From the NCBI GenBank assembly GCA_029204225.1, contig CM055101.1:37379648-37443647 (forward strand): a stretch of DNA of 64,000 nt. Direction: 5' to 3'. The stretch's first letter is position 1. Each line of letters starts with the position of its first letter. Below are positions 48,885 through 60,479 of this stretch, piece by piece. The DNA is from Diphasiastrum complanatum. Lineage: Eukaryota > Streptophyta > Lycopodiopsida > Lycopodiales > Lycopodiaceae. The notes beneath the pieces were generated by a model that was not told the DNA's origin, did no database searches, and saw nothing but the letters and a program-made list of their open reading frames with translations. A program made the position numbers and the translations under genes.

Positions 48885-51800
48885 CTACTGCATTGAGCTG
48901 CTTTGTCGATCATGGTGGAAACGCACGACAATGCACGTGATATTGTCTATACTGCCTCTTCTGAAAGCCTCTTCTGCCAGCCGTATTGCCGCTGCTTCAG
49001 CATCTGCGATAGATTTCACCAAGTTGATGGCATCCTGTACTCAGCACAAGAAGCAAATCTGTTACCAAACAACTGGGCTGGGCGCTAAGCAAGCTTATAG
49101 GAGCAAGGTTAAATTGCCTGTGTGAAAGAATTGTGAAGTTAACCAAGCCCTAATGGATACAGAAAGATAATTGTGATCGTCGAGATTTCTAAAAGGTAGG
49201 AATTGCATGGAAATTGTAAGAAACGTGTAACATTAAAATTGCTAGGCCGGAGTCACAGTAGTAGCACCATCACTTTCAGCCAGGACATTGGATGTTTTCA
49301 ATTTCACCAATAGTATCCATGCTTATTGGACCAGCCATGAAAGAAAAATCACAGAGTCACAATATTTTACAGTCTGCACTTCCTTTCTCTTATTTCTTTT
49401 CTTTTAATTTGTACGTCCTCACTTGTGTGGCTTATGGCACTTATTTAAGAATGAGACCTTTGCCTGTTTTCCGGTATCTACAGCAGTTGAAAATAGACCT
49501 GATTTTGAATGAGATCCCATAAGCCATCGCTGGCAATGACAAGGAAATCCACATCCTCCTTTATAACTAGCTCCTACAATAAAATTCTAGAGTAAGCATT
49601 CATCGTGAGCTCCTACGTCATGGTTATGAAACGTACAACACATTATGACACAACATAAAGTAAGAAATGTATGCATTTCAATCATTACGCATTTTGATAT
49701 TCCAGAACGCGATGAATTATAAAACTTCAAACTGTAGAGCGCAAAACACATAGCCGACTGGTCAATAGGAAAAGACCAATATCAACAAAAGTTATACTTC
49801 AAAAGAACATGAAAGAACCTGGATTTCTGGATCCGCTGAGACAAATTCTTTTAGTCGCCTGTTACCGAAAGCCCGGGAAACAGCTAAAATCCCCCCTACA
49901 CGCCAGCAACCTGGAAATCCCACTATTGGAATTTAGTACTTAGAGTGTCTCGCCATGGATATGCTAGTTAGCTTGCTGCATCGCGCTGGGGCTTTATAGA
50001 CCGTGCCTACTTTATCGATATGCTATTCTATGCATGAAAGATTCTTACCCGCTTCCCATTGGACAACTCCTCCAGCCTCTTCAATTCTCATTCTCTCGTC
50101 GAGACGCACTGGCTTATGGTCGCTTGACAAAGGAACAGCTACAAAACAGGGTTCCATCAGAAGAATTAGAAGTTTCTTCTAGCTAGCGCCAGGTAATTTC
50201 TGAACTCCTAATTGGCTTTATCAGAGATTTCTTGCGAGGCTACAGCAGTGCATTACGACGTGAAAAGGACTCCATATTCTCGCTAAGTGATTAATTTCTA
50301 GGATTGCTCGGGCTAAAATACTGGCTCCTAGCTAGTTTCTACCAGTAGACTCTACACACCCGCCAACGAGATTGCAAAAGAAGGCGGGAGCAGATAATGT
50401 CGACTTAGACTTTTCTTTCTTAGATGATTACCTTCACCCGCCTTCGATAAGACTGCTCGACAGTCGCCAAGGTTGGCAATAATCAATTTATCTCCAACCA
50501 AAACAGCAATCAATGCCGTTGAGCCGTCATCTGAAAGTTGATCATCTGCAGAAGATGCTAAGTATTCAAGGTCCGTCTGCTTGTAAGCTTCAGCTGTTGA
50601 TCCAAAATCAGTTGGTTAGAGAAGTTTTGATATTCAGTGATAATAACCCATTTGTATCACCTTCATGTACAGTCTTTTCAATTCTCATACATACCAATGC
50701 CGTGGCTGGTATCAGTGACAAACATAGGATGCTTCAATAAGGTCTTAAAAAGATTCTCCTTGACATACGATGCTGCACGTGAACCACCATGCCCTGTTTT
50801 GGATAATCCATCATCCAGATAAGCAGCATAACAAATTACAAGCTCGAAAATAGGGCTCCAGCACAAAAACTGCAACAATATCTAAATGTGTCTTGTAACA
50901 ACATCAAAACGTGGAAAACTAGCAACTTGAAAGTAGAGATGATGCAGATGATGAATTGGAGATTCTAACTCAGACAAAATGAAAGATTATAGTTCAGCTT
51001 TCAAATCTGAGATATTTTTTTCATAAATCTGGAAGAACACGCAGACGACGTAGTAATCATTCTCTCATATCTCGGTATAATACGTACGTATAACGCACTA
51101 ATGGGTCATAAGTCTTATGAGAACTAAAATACAACTATTAGCACAGATCATCAGGATCCATCAGAATCACTACCGCGTATGAATCGTTGCTAATGTTCGA
51201 TCAGTGAACAAATGGAAAACTGGCAACTTGAAAGTAGAGATGATGCAGATGATGAATTGGAGATTCTAACTCAGACAAAATGAGAGATTATAGTTCAGCT
51301 TTCAAATCTGAGATATTTTCATACATCTGGAAGAACACGCATACGACGTACGTATAACGCACTCATGAGTCATAAGTAATATGAGAACTAAAATACAACT
51401 ATTCGCACAGATCATCAGGATCCATCAGAATCACTACCGCGTATGAATCGTTGCTAATGTTCGATCAGTGAACAAATGGGGTAAGAATTGCATGCTTACA
51501 AGAAATGCAAGGGCAACAGCTCATAGCTGCTCACACAACAGCTTTGAATGTAGGAAAGATGGTTAATACTACAAACTTCAAAGATGGACGTTAAAACTTA
51601 GAACATACACCCGTGTACTTGCTATGCATATTTGTATATCATCATTTAAGAATTTTGGAAATATCTATCACTTAGTTTTTGACGTAATCAGAATCTGTAG
51701 TAAAGACTTAACAAAAGTTATGAAACAAAATTATTATCATTATAACTCCACCTTACTTTAGAGTGTTTATTTGCAAACGGTTTTCATTACGCTAGGCCGG

Positions 51801-52353
51801 AGCTATGAGTACTGATTGAGGGAAAAATTAGAGTAACTTATAGCTGACGGAAGCTGTTTCAAATATAATCCAGAAAATACCAAAGACAAATACATGTCCG
51901 TACCATCAAAGATTCCAAATAAACCCACCAATAGACCATCAACACTACATATTCTTGCGTCAAAAAAATCTTCCATGGTAGTTCTCCTTCCGCATAGGCT
52001 CGAGTATCCGTAGCTGAAAGCGAGGCCTATATTCTCACTGCAGGAAGGAAAAACAAGAGAGCTGAAATGTGCAGTAATTCGACAGCTTAGAAACAAAGCT
52101 CGACTACATGCTAAACCGGAAGAAGCAATGCTGAAACAATTGAGAGAGAATCCAGTGATGGTCAAGTACTAGAAAATACTTCGATGACTAACTGTAATAT
52201 AGTACAATAGAAACTATACCAGCTCAGACCACCCCCACTGTTGAGATCTGGAGGGATCTCTTTTCTGGGATCTTTATACAAGCGGCTAACGCGCCCTAGC
52301 CATCCCAAGATACGACTGAAGGAAGCGCCTCTTTTAGCTGAGCTCCGAGGCAT
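48885..52353 (-). CDS. Protein phosphatase 2C (PP2C/PPM family), complete, 8 exons
   Basis: Exons 52353-52220, 52037-51904, 50793-50695, 50593-50432, 50138-50049, 49910-49819, 49573-49499 and 49034-48885, all with GT-AG introns and continuous phase. They total 936 nt, or 311 residues. Mg/Mn-dependent Ser/Thr phosphatase. Motifs in order: [21 protein letters not shown] (acidic metal pair), [101 protein letters not shown]. Every metal-binding Asp is present, so it should be active. Length and motif text fit the plant clade including Arabidopsis PP2C59/WIN2 and relatives. The N-terminus ([14 protein letters not shown], Arg-rich) differs from those proteins as I remember them. ATG 52353 is the first in frame with exon 1. 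No membrane segment. Probably cytosolic/nuclear, in stress or growth signalling by analogy. No retroelement lies in its introns. Confidence 0.93.
50912..51476. repeat. Tandem duplication within PP2C intron 2
   Basis: Copy 1 50912-51212 and copy 2 51213-51476 share long identical runs (for example CAACTTGAAAGTAGAGATG and GCGTATGAATCGTTGC). Copy 2 lacks about 37 bp. It does not touch either splice site. Confidence 0.85.
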
Positions 52354-53220
52354 GGTAATGTTCGGTTATATTTCATTGCCTGCAATTCATAAAGTCTGCA
52401 AGTCTAGCCAATGCTTTATATCTACTTCCGATAATTGCAGTTACGACTTTAATCACACGAATACGATGCTAGTATTGATTTTATACAATTCTGTATTAGG
52501 TAGCACCAGAAAATAAAAGAACTGTCAGAATAACTGAAATGATCTGATCAAAAGCTGCAGCAAGATCATATCACAATCACATTAGTTCAAACAAGCATAA
52601 ATCTACAGGCTAAGTCCAAATTATCCAAATTGGATATGTAGTTCAGAATCTGTTATGTTCATAGCAAAATAAACAAACGCAGGGATGCCACAATGTACCA
52701 GCAGAAGGTCCTGAGACCCATACAGACATCTGTGCTTGCCGATGCGAATCCTCGCCCTCAACACATGAGCAAGGGAAATAGGTACCAGATTTCAAACGGG
52801 AGAGGTAGCGAGAGCTCTTATGCAGACAACATCCATACAAAATTTGAATTCAAATCTCAACGACTCCATCCGTTGAGAGGTAAGAAAGGAAGACCACGTG
52901 AGAGCCTACGTCCGTCCGATCTTTTAAGTGGAAGGCTGAGATGATGCCAGCAGGGTGGCACGCTAGAACATTTGTCTCTGGGCTGCTGCCAGCCTCTCGT
53001 CCACCTATGGCCACAACATCATTAGAAAGTATGCCAAGGCCATGCCCTTAAAGCACTAACGTAGTGTCCAATTGGGAAGGCCATTAGGACAAGATAATTC
53101 ATAATTTTGGACGAGGCACTCAAATGTGGAGGCCACGAACCGGCCAGTGGACCAAATTATGTGTAATGGCTCGACCGATTGACCATTATCGCTCGTAATT
53201 GTCTTTCACATAGTTTTTAT
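52354..53220 (-). promoter_or_regulatory. Upstream region of the PP2C gene
   Basis: Immediate 5' side of the phosphatase start codon, so the promoter and 5' UTR should lie here. I see no distinctive element that I can name. ORFs here lack similarity to known proteins. Confidence 0.3.
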
Positions 53221-53640
53221 GTTTTTTTCATGTGTCTCTATAAAAAGTGAACCTATTTTTTTGGGTTAAATTTTTTTTCATTTTGTTTTTTTTCAATTTT
53301 TTATGTTTTCCTTGTGGAGCATCAAACCTTAGAATTTTGGGGCGTTTAGGATAGCATAGGTCTATGTGGCGGATAGTATAAACATAGCAATATTTTTCAA
53401 GAGTTTGGCAAAAAAATTGAGGCAATATGTTATGCAAAAAAATATAGGCCCCAAAAAGGCTTAAAATCATGTGAATGACAATTCTATGGTATGGCAATGG
53501 ACATCCTACCCATGGTCATTACCCTTCAATTGACTTTTAAAAATTATTTCCTTTTGTAAAGATTGTGATGCAAGTTGGTCAAGAAACAATGCAAATACAA
53601 AAGTTGGTCGTGGAAAAAAAAAAAAGGGCGAGGTGCATTC
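53221..53640. other. Intergenic, no gene seen
   Basis: T/A homopolymer-rich sequence before the minus-strand copia. Confidence 0.4.
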
Positions 53641-53903
53641 CGTCAAGAATTAGATATGCAACATCAAGCATTCACCATAAGCAATCACCACAAAAAGGCG
53701 GAAGAAGAACACGCACTGTCACTCTATCACACTAACTCATACAGAATGTAAAATGTACAAATAAATTCCGAACCCCTGATAGAGAGAGAAAACCTACAAG
53801 TAGACTAATAGACTAGCCTACAGCTAATGACAGCTGGTCACAGCTGTCAACATTAATGTACCTCGTAAACAATAACAATGAAGTTTATCATTGATTTCTA
53901 ACA
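53641..53903 (-). mobile_element. Family G copia 3' LTR (partial, proposed)
   Basis: The inner boundary is clear: plus-strand TTTCTAACA followed by CTCTCCCTC (purine tract on the minus strand, 53904-53912). The outer boundary is not resolved, and I could not align it convincingly with the region after 56993. Confidence 0.45.
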
Positions 53904-54015
53904 CTCTCCCTCAATGATAAAATTACATTCTTCTATTCCTAATAGAGTAGGAAACCTCTCAAATTTACATCTACCTAATGACTTAGTAAAAATATTTGCC
54001 ATTTGATCTTCAGAT

Positions 54016-56453
54016 TTACAAAAACAAGATCAATGGCTCCATCAAGAATTTTCTCTCGAACAAAATGGTAGTCTTGGTTCGAGCATGTAGAACTGGATTT
54101 TTGGCAAGGTGAATGCAACTTTGATTATCGCAAGTAGTCGCATCCACCTGTGGTTGACCTAAATCCACAAGCAATCTTCGTAACCATACCGCTTCTTGTG
54201 TAGCATTGCTGAGTGCTCGATATTCAGCTTCCGTCGATGATAAGGCTACTGTAGGTTGCTTTCTGCTGTTCCATGAAATTGCAGCTGTACTATAACTGAA
54301 TGTATGACCACTGGTAGATCTTTTGTCATCGATATTACCTGGCCAATCGGCATCTGTATAACCTACCAACATTGGCGCTTCAGGCTGATCATACTTCAAA
54401 CCAAAATTCAATGTCCCTCGGATGTATCTGAGAATACGTTTAGCAATTCCAATGTGCTTGACTAGAATCTTGCATAAATTGACTAACAACACCAACAGCA
54501 TAAGAAATATTAGGTCGTGTGTGTGTCAAATAAATCAAACTACCCACCAGCTGTCTATACAAATAAGCATCCACTTTCTCAGATTCATCATATGCAGTAA
54601 GCTTCATGTTGACATCCATAGGTGTACTCAAAGGCTTACAATCCTGCATATTAAACTTATAAAGCAAATCTCGTGCATATTTGCTTTGTGTAAGAAAGAC
54701 CATGTCTTCCTTTTGCCATACTTCAATGCCAAGACAATAGTGCATCAATCCTAGATCACTCATGTCAAAAGCATTGGAAAGATCTGATTTTATTTCATCA
54801 ATTAAGCTCTCATTACTTCTTGTAATAATCAAATCATCCACGTATAACACAATGAACACTATATCTGAGTCTTGCCTTAGAATGTAAAGATCATGATCAG
54901 CATCACTCTTTACCATTCCCCTTCGCTTGAAGTGTTCATCAATGCAAGAGTACCACGCCCGTAGTGCTTGTTTCAATCCATAAATGGCTTTGTTGAGCTT
55001 ACAAACGAGATGCTCTCTCTCTGGCTCAACAAATCCTTGAGGTAGTACTAAATACACCTCTTCATCTAGCACTCCATTAAGAAAAGCAGATTTAACGTCC
55101 ATTTGTTGGATCTTCCAACCATAGAAAACAGAAATAGCAATGATAGAACGTATAGTTACCATCTTAGCTACGGGTGCGAAGGTTTCCTCAAAATCAATAC
55201 CTTCCTGCTATTCAAACCCTCTCGCAACCAACCGTGCTTTGTACTTGTTGAGTTGCCCATCAGCTCCATATTTGATCCTGTATATCCATTTGCAAGTGAT
55301 AGGCGTCTTACCATCAAATAGCTCAACCAAGTTCCACATCCTATTTTTTGTTATAGCTTCCATTTCACGGTTTCCATAGCTTCACGCCACTCCTTGTGCT
55401 CCTTTGCTTTATCAAAAGTTTTTGGTTCTTGAGCCTTGAGCACAGAACCCATTAGGACTAGATTCATCTCTAATCTTGCAGGAGGTTTTCGATTTCTACT
55501 TGATCTTCTAAGCTCTCCCTGCTCACTTGATTTGGGAGTATCTCCCTTATTAGCATCACTTGTTACTGACAAGTACCACTTAGGCACTCTCCTAGGAATC
55601 TCATTATTGACCCTGTCTTTTTCCATTGGCTCTTCCATATCGACACCAACTTCTTCCTTCACTTGCACTTTAGCTTTATCATCAAAGGGATCAATTGTCA
55701 ATTTTATTTGGTCAGTTTGACCCAAGGAAAAGACACTTAACAGCTTTTGCATCCAGCTTCTTTCGTTTTTCATCAGGTATGAGCGTAAGCATCACAACCA
55801 AATACTCGTAAATGAGAAACATTAGGTTTCTTTCCAGTAAAAGCTTCGTAAGGTGTCTTACCCTCCACGAACTTTATAGGACACCGATTCAAGATATGAG
55901 TAGCTGTGTTGCATGCTTCTGTCCAAAAAGTATTTGGCAAACTCTTGCTCTTAAGCATAGCCCTAGCCATCTCCACAATGGATCTGTTTTTCCGTTCTGC
56001 AACTCCGTTCTGTTGTGGTGAATAGGGTGTAGCGGTTTGTCTCTTGATCCCCTAATCTTTGCAAAAGTTTATAAACTCTATTGAAAAATACTCACCGCCA
56101 CCATCTGATCTGAGGGTCTTAATATAACAACATGTTTGTTTTTCAACTAGAGCCTTGAACTCTCTAAACTTGGCAAAAGCATCAAATTTCTTGCTTATGA
56201 AATAAATCCAGATATGTCTACTATAGTCATCAATGAATGTGATGAAATAGTAACAACCACTAATGGACCTAGTTTGTATTGGTCCACACAGATCACTATG
56301 AATAAGATCAAGAATGTCATTGTCTCTTCTTGTTCCATCTTTGGGAAATCTCTCTCTATGTTGTTTTCCCAAAATGCAACCCTCACAAATTTTTCCTTCA
56401 AAAGAGATATCAGGCAATCCAAGAAATAGATTACCTCTTTTAAGAATTTGCAA
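54016..56453 (-). pseudogene. Family G copia integrase-RT-RNase H, decayed
   Basis: Minus-strand domains: GAG-pre-integrase CEGCILGKQHRERF (about 56380), integrase HSDLCGPIQ, FIDDYSRHIWIYF and LRSDGGGEYFS (56330-56070), IL-NRCPIKFVEGKTPYEAF (about 55890). RT: WKIQQMDVKSAFLNG (about 55110), IYGLKQALRAWYS (about 54970), VLYVDDLIITRS (about 54840). RNase H: YTDADWPGNIDDKRSTSGH (about 54350) and SSTEAEYRALSNATQEAVW (about 54220). A lineage different from A, B and F. An in-frame stop at 56052 and frameshifts near 55980, 55770, 55350 and 54480 break it. Gag and protease are absent. Confidence 0.9.
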
Positions 56454-56980
56454 GCTTTGAGCACTGATATGACCAAACTTTTGATTTCAAAGATCACTTC
56501 GACTATCAACAATGCTTACCATAGCTTGAGTAAAAGATCTCGCATTCATTTGTGGAAAAGATGAAAAGTAGAGAGAATATAAGAACTTTCAGAGAGAATA
56601 TTCTAGATTCTCTACTTAGGCGCGGCGGCTACGTCGTCTCCTCTTTGCAAAGATTTCGAAATGTGTGATTGTTCAAAAGATAGAGTTCAGTAATGTGAAA
56701 AGTATGAAGTTTCCTAACTCTAAATGACAGTACTAGACACTATCTAGTGTGATTTGTGGTACTCCAAACAGACAAATGAGAGATTTTTTGGCAAACCTCT
56801 CACACTAATAGCACTTTCCACAACAACTAGGAGGTATTGTAAGAATCTCCCCCACTCAACAGATTTTCAATCTGTCTGATGCTGCCCTGGCCTCTTGGAT
56901 GCCTCCGGACCTGTGCTTTTCACAACAACTAGGAAGTAGTTTGATAATCCGCAATAGAAATGCGGATTACTGAAATGTCC
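56454..56980 (-). other. Family G leader after deletion of gag/protease
   Basis: Non-coding, between the truncated pol and the primer site. The usual gag-protease length is missing. Confidence 0.5.
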
Positions 56981-56992
56981 GCTCTGATACCA
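56981..56992 (-). other. Primer binding site, initiator-Met tRNA type
   Basis: Reverse complement TGGTATCAGAGC, directly left of LTR-like TGTCGTAAAATCG. Confidence 0.85.
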
Positions 56993-57200
56993 TGTCGTAA
57001 AATCGCGTGTGCGTGTGAGCGGCAGCGGAAGTTTGAGGATTAAAGCACGGCGTGTAGGAACGAAAACGCAACAGTTGGCAGCAGAATTATTCAAGTAGAA
57101 GAATTCATACAGAATGCGCAAATGAACGACGCAGTAGTGAGACAAAATTGCACTCTGATAAAATATCAACAGTGAGACTTGAAGTAATAACTTCAGCTTG
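56993..57200 (-). mobile_element. Family G 5' LTR (inner end)
   Basis: Begins TGTCGTAAAATCGCG beside the primer site. Its end TTTTACGACA on the minus strand resembles the end of the family E LTR (TTTACGACA). The outer boundary is not determined; the right limit given is arbitrary. Confidence 0.5.
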
Positions 57201-58416
57201 CTGAGCGTGATAACGCTGGCTACAAAAAAAAAATTTATTAAAAGAGAAAAATTCAGTTAACTCAAAATTAACTCAGATTCAAATTAACACTAACATAGCT
57301 TGAATCAACTAATATATAGATTTACAAGTGTCGAGGAGCAAAATATCTTACAAGCCTTTAATGCTATTTACGCCAGTCTTTGCATATGTACAAAGTTGGT
57401 AACCGCTAACCACCTTTGAGATATTTGATTGTCCAGCTATTTTAGGATTGCTGATAAGTTGGCGACATCGATCAGCAAATGTAGCCGGATGTGAAAAAGC
57501 CGAAAAACCCGAAGGTGCCCTTAGACTGAAGGTATGCAACTCCTGAAGTTGCCCTTACACTAAAGGTATGTAAATCCCTAAGACGCCCTTAGATTCAAGG
57601 CAGCGAGGAAGGTGAAAAAGCCGAAAAAGAGTCTTATACTGAAGGCAGAGAAGAAGGCGAAGGTGCTTTCTACTAAAGGCAGTGAAGAAGGCGAAGGTGC
57701 CTTAGATTTAAAGGCATTTTAGCCACTTGGCCAGTGTCTCGCATTTTTCGCTAGTGCGAAAAAGACGAAGGGAAGAGAAGGTGCCTTGAAAATTATTTCT
57801 AAGACATTCTGGCCACTTAGCCAGTGTGTCGCATTTTTCGCTAAGGATTGAAAAAAGGGCGAAGAAAGAAAAGGTGCTTTAAAATGATTTCTAAGGCACC
57901 TGAAATCTCAAGGGAAAAAACAATGTGAAGGCCCGAAAATATTTTGTCGGCCTTCGATTTTCCATGATGCTCATTACTTGAACGATTTGTTTAAGACTGA
58001 GCAAATCTAACATCTTCTATATCCCTTGAAACTCTCGTGCTCTTCGACATGTCTTGTGTAGTTTTCATGCAATAGATGCATGGATGTTTTGAATTTGTTC
58101 CGTGTGAGATGTTGAACATGCACTTCAACGAGTTTAGGTCTCCAGCCAAATGTCATTCCACCTTCAAATAACCTATTCTAGGAACATTGAGTGGTGTGTC
58201 GCTCATATGATTCTTAATTATCTCTTTTTATTCTGTTTTACTAAAAATCCAACATAGAATGTCATGATCTTCTTTTAAAACCTATTTGAAACACAAAATC
58301 ATGAACTATTTTAAGAGAATTGAACTTAGACCTATAATAACAAAACAATATCAGCTTAAAACACAAAACCATGAATTCTAGAAATGAATTAGTTGCTAGT
58401 ACTCAATAGAATAGAT
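57201..58416. repeat. Degenerate tandem repeats, no gene
   Basis: 57480-57960 repeats a unit of the type AAGGCAGNGAAGAAGGCGAAGGTGCCTT in several diverged copies. A GCCACTTGGCCAGTGTCTCG run occurs at 57721 and again in variant form near 57811. No supported coding sequence. Confidence 0.6.
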
Positions 58417-59812
58417 TTAAACTTGGAAAGCTGCCAACCACCAAATATTATTTTCGGACTGCACACTGAAATTAAGACTCTCCGAGTTTATCGTATTGCT
58501 TAATGCTCCATTCATAAGCGTAACACTAACCCTTTCTAGCTTTTGTCCCTTCACTACTTTTGATTCATCTAACTTGAAAACTAATATCAATTTTTTAACA
58601 CTTTCATTTGTGATTCCATAAAACTTTACAATAAATCTCAGTAAATAATTAAGATCAACAAACATATTGTTGATGGAATCATATGACCAAAAGCCATGTT
58701 TTGAGTTATAAATTTCATTGATATGGTAAGGAATACCAATGATGTTTTGCAAACCCATGTTTAACACCTCTCTCTCTCATTTGATTTGAAAGGGCCGTGG
58801 AATAGAAAAAAAAAAATTTATGTATTTGTCCAAATGCCTCTTTGATAATTTTAAACATTGTGTCATATGCATCCCTACTAATACCAGAATAATCACATGC
58901 TCCTTGTATCAATTTTCGGTCAATAATCATGCCAACTTCGCCCATAAGGGCCTCTGCAATCTTGGACTTGATTCGAAAAAATCGTTGATTTTTCAATAGA
59001 CTCGTCGTTGACTTGGCTGTAAGTACTGCACTCAAAGATTTTTCAATCATGTCCTTGTCTTTCAGATTTTGATTGGTGACTAAAGCTGATCTGCAAAATA
59101 AAAATAAGATTTAAAAAAAAAAACAATTCACAATCATTGATGTGTTGGATAAAACAAAACACATAAATAGTTTAATACAAAATCTTACTTAAAAGCATAT
59201 ATTCTTTTTTTTCATTGACCCCCACTTGATGAAAGCTTGTCAATACTTTTTAAAATAACTCTTTCTCGCTTATTGTTCGCTTATTTTTTTTTTATAATGT
59301 GTTTACTTCTACACTTATTTGACAATACGAGATACGCAATGTTTGTACAATTAGTTTCATATTGTCATTTTTTTGGTTAAGATTTAATATAATATTTTGC
59401 AAACAAGAATTATCTATCTTCAAAATTTCGTTCTCTTTTTTTTGTTTGCAACAAAAGAGTTTCTTTTTCTCTGTAGTCAGTAAGCAAACCATTCAACATA
59501 TTTTTCAAATAATGTTTTTTTTTCATTGAATTACTAATGCCATAACTTTTCAATCTTTCACAATAACCCAATAAACCATTGTGTTCTTCACACAAAAACA
59601 ATATGAGTTGTGTGAGTGATCTAAAATTTGGATATTGCATCGAGCTTGGATCTATTGGATATAAACTTCCATCAACTCATAGATCACAATGTTTCCTGTT
59701 CTCCGTCCTATGATCCACAATTTGGTGAGCTGGTAAGATGAATCCTTTCAGTTTCTTTTTTACAGTATATTCTGTAGGAGGATCAATATGGAGATGATAC
59801 TTAGACATTTTA
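58417..59812 (-). pseudogene. Decayed gene of unrecognised family, minus strand
   Basis: From ATG 59812 the frame reads YHLHIDPPTEYTVKKKLKGF, IVDHRTENRKHCDL, then a TGA (about 59681), then VDGSLYPIDPSSMQYPNF and a long Glu/Lys-rich, coiled-coil-like stretch to about 59292. A good intron end TTTTATTTTGCAG precedes 59091. The next segment has KIAEALMGEVGMIIDRKLI and GACDYSGISRDAYDTMF (to about 58840). A frameshift near the A10 run at 58808 leads to VKKLILVFKLDESKVVKGQK, LERVSVTLMNGALS and QSENNIWWLAAFQV (stop at 58417). The text looks like a real, once-conserved protein, but I cannot name it. The TGA is where Arg (CGA) would fit. A domesticated transposase or a lineage-specific nuclear protein is possible; both are guesses. 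Confidence 0.5.
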
Positions 59813-60450
59813 ATAATCAATAGATTAACCTAGTGGAAAGCCAAATTGTTATATATCTTGCAAACTATTAAAACTGGTTTAAATCGAAAAAAAATTTCAA
59901 ATGAAAAAGTTTGAAATGACCTTGGCGCTCCAACACACTCCATGTTTCTTGCTTTATATGCAAAAAAAAAAAGCTTTGCAGTTATGAGCAAAATACTTTT
60001 TCGATAGGTGTATTTTGAAATTATGATTTTTTGAGTTGCAAAAGTTTGAAATAACCTTGCCGCTCCTTTTGATCCAACGCACTCCATATTTTCGAAATTG
60101 CAAAAATTTAGATTCACGTTGGCGCTCATTGTGATCCAAAATATTCAAAGTTTCTTTCAATGATATTCAGATCGATAAGACTGTTTTACTTTGATGTGAA
60201 TGCTATCAGTAGATGGAAAGAAACTGTGATGTGCAACACGCTTTGCATTTACACGAGAAGTCATGTTAGTTAATGGTAAAAAATAAAGTCTTGAAGTATG
60301 GACCCCACGCGTTGCGGCTACTCAACTTCCAATTAACTACACATGTTACTAGTGAGGTCAAATCATCGAAGTTGTGCGGGCAGACCAAAAATTCAATCGA
60401 GTTTTAAAATCCGACAATTTTCTCTCTCTTATGTGACATTTCTTAGACAA
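59813..60450. other. Upstream side of the decayed gene, no further gene
   Basis: Two related short stretches (about 59885-59945 and 60000-60140) each contain AAAAGTTTGAAATAACCTTGnCGCTC and CACTCCATnTTT, an imperfect duplication. ORFs there are repeat translations. Confidence 0.5.
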
Positions 60451-60479
60451 CCCTTTTGGGCCTTGGAATTCCTCTAATG
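60451..60479. repeat. Sequence similar to the 2474-3216 element terminus
   Basis: CCCTTTTGGGCCTTGGAATT and then CCTCTAATG resembles the right terminus of the MITE-like element (AAAGGGTC...CCTCTAATGT). No partner terminus was found nearby. Confidence 0.3.

Noticed and set aside
52693-52944. Plus-strand ORF upstream of PP2C
   Set aside because: No similarity, and it lies in the probable promoter/5' region of the minus-strand gene.
53641-57200. Matching LTR pair for family G
   Set aside because: The two ends do not align by eye beyond a short TCATACAGAATG; boundaries are left open rather than asserted.
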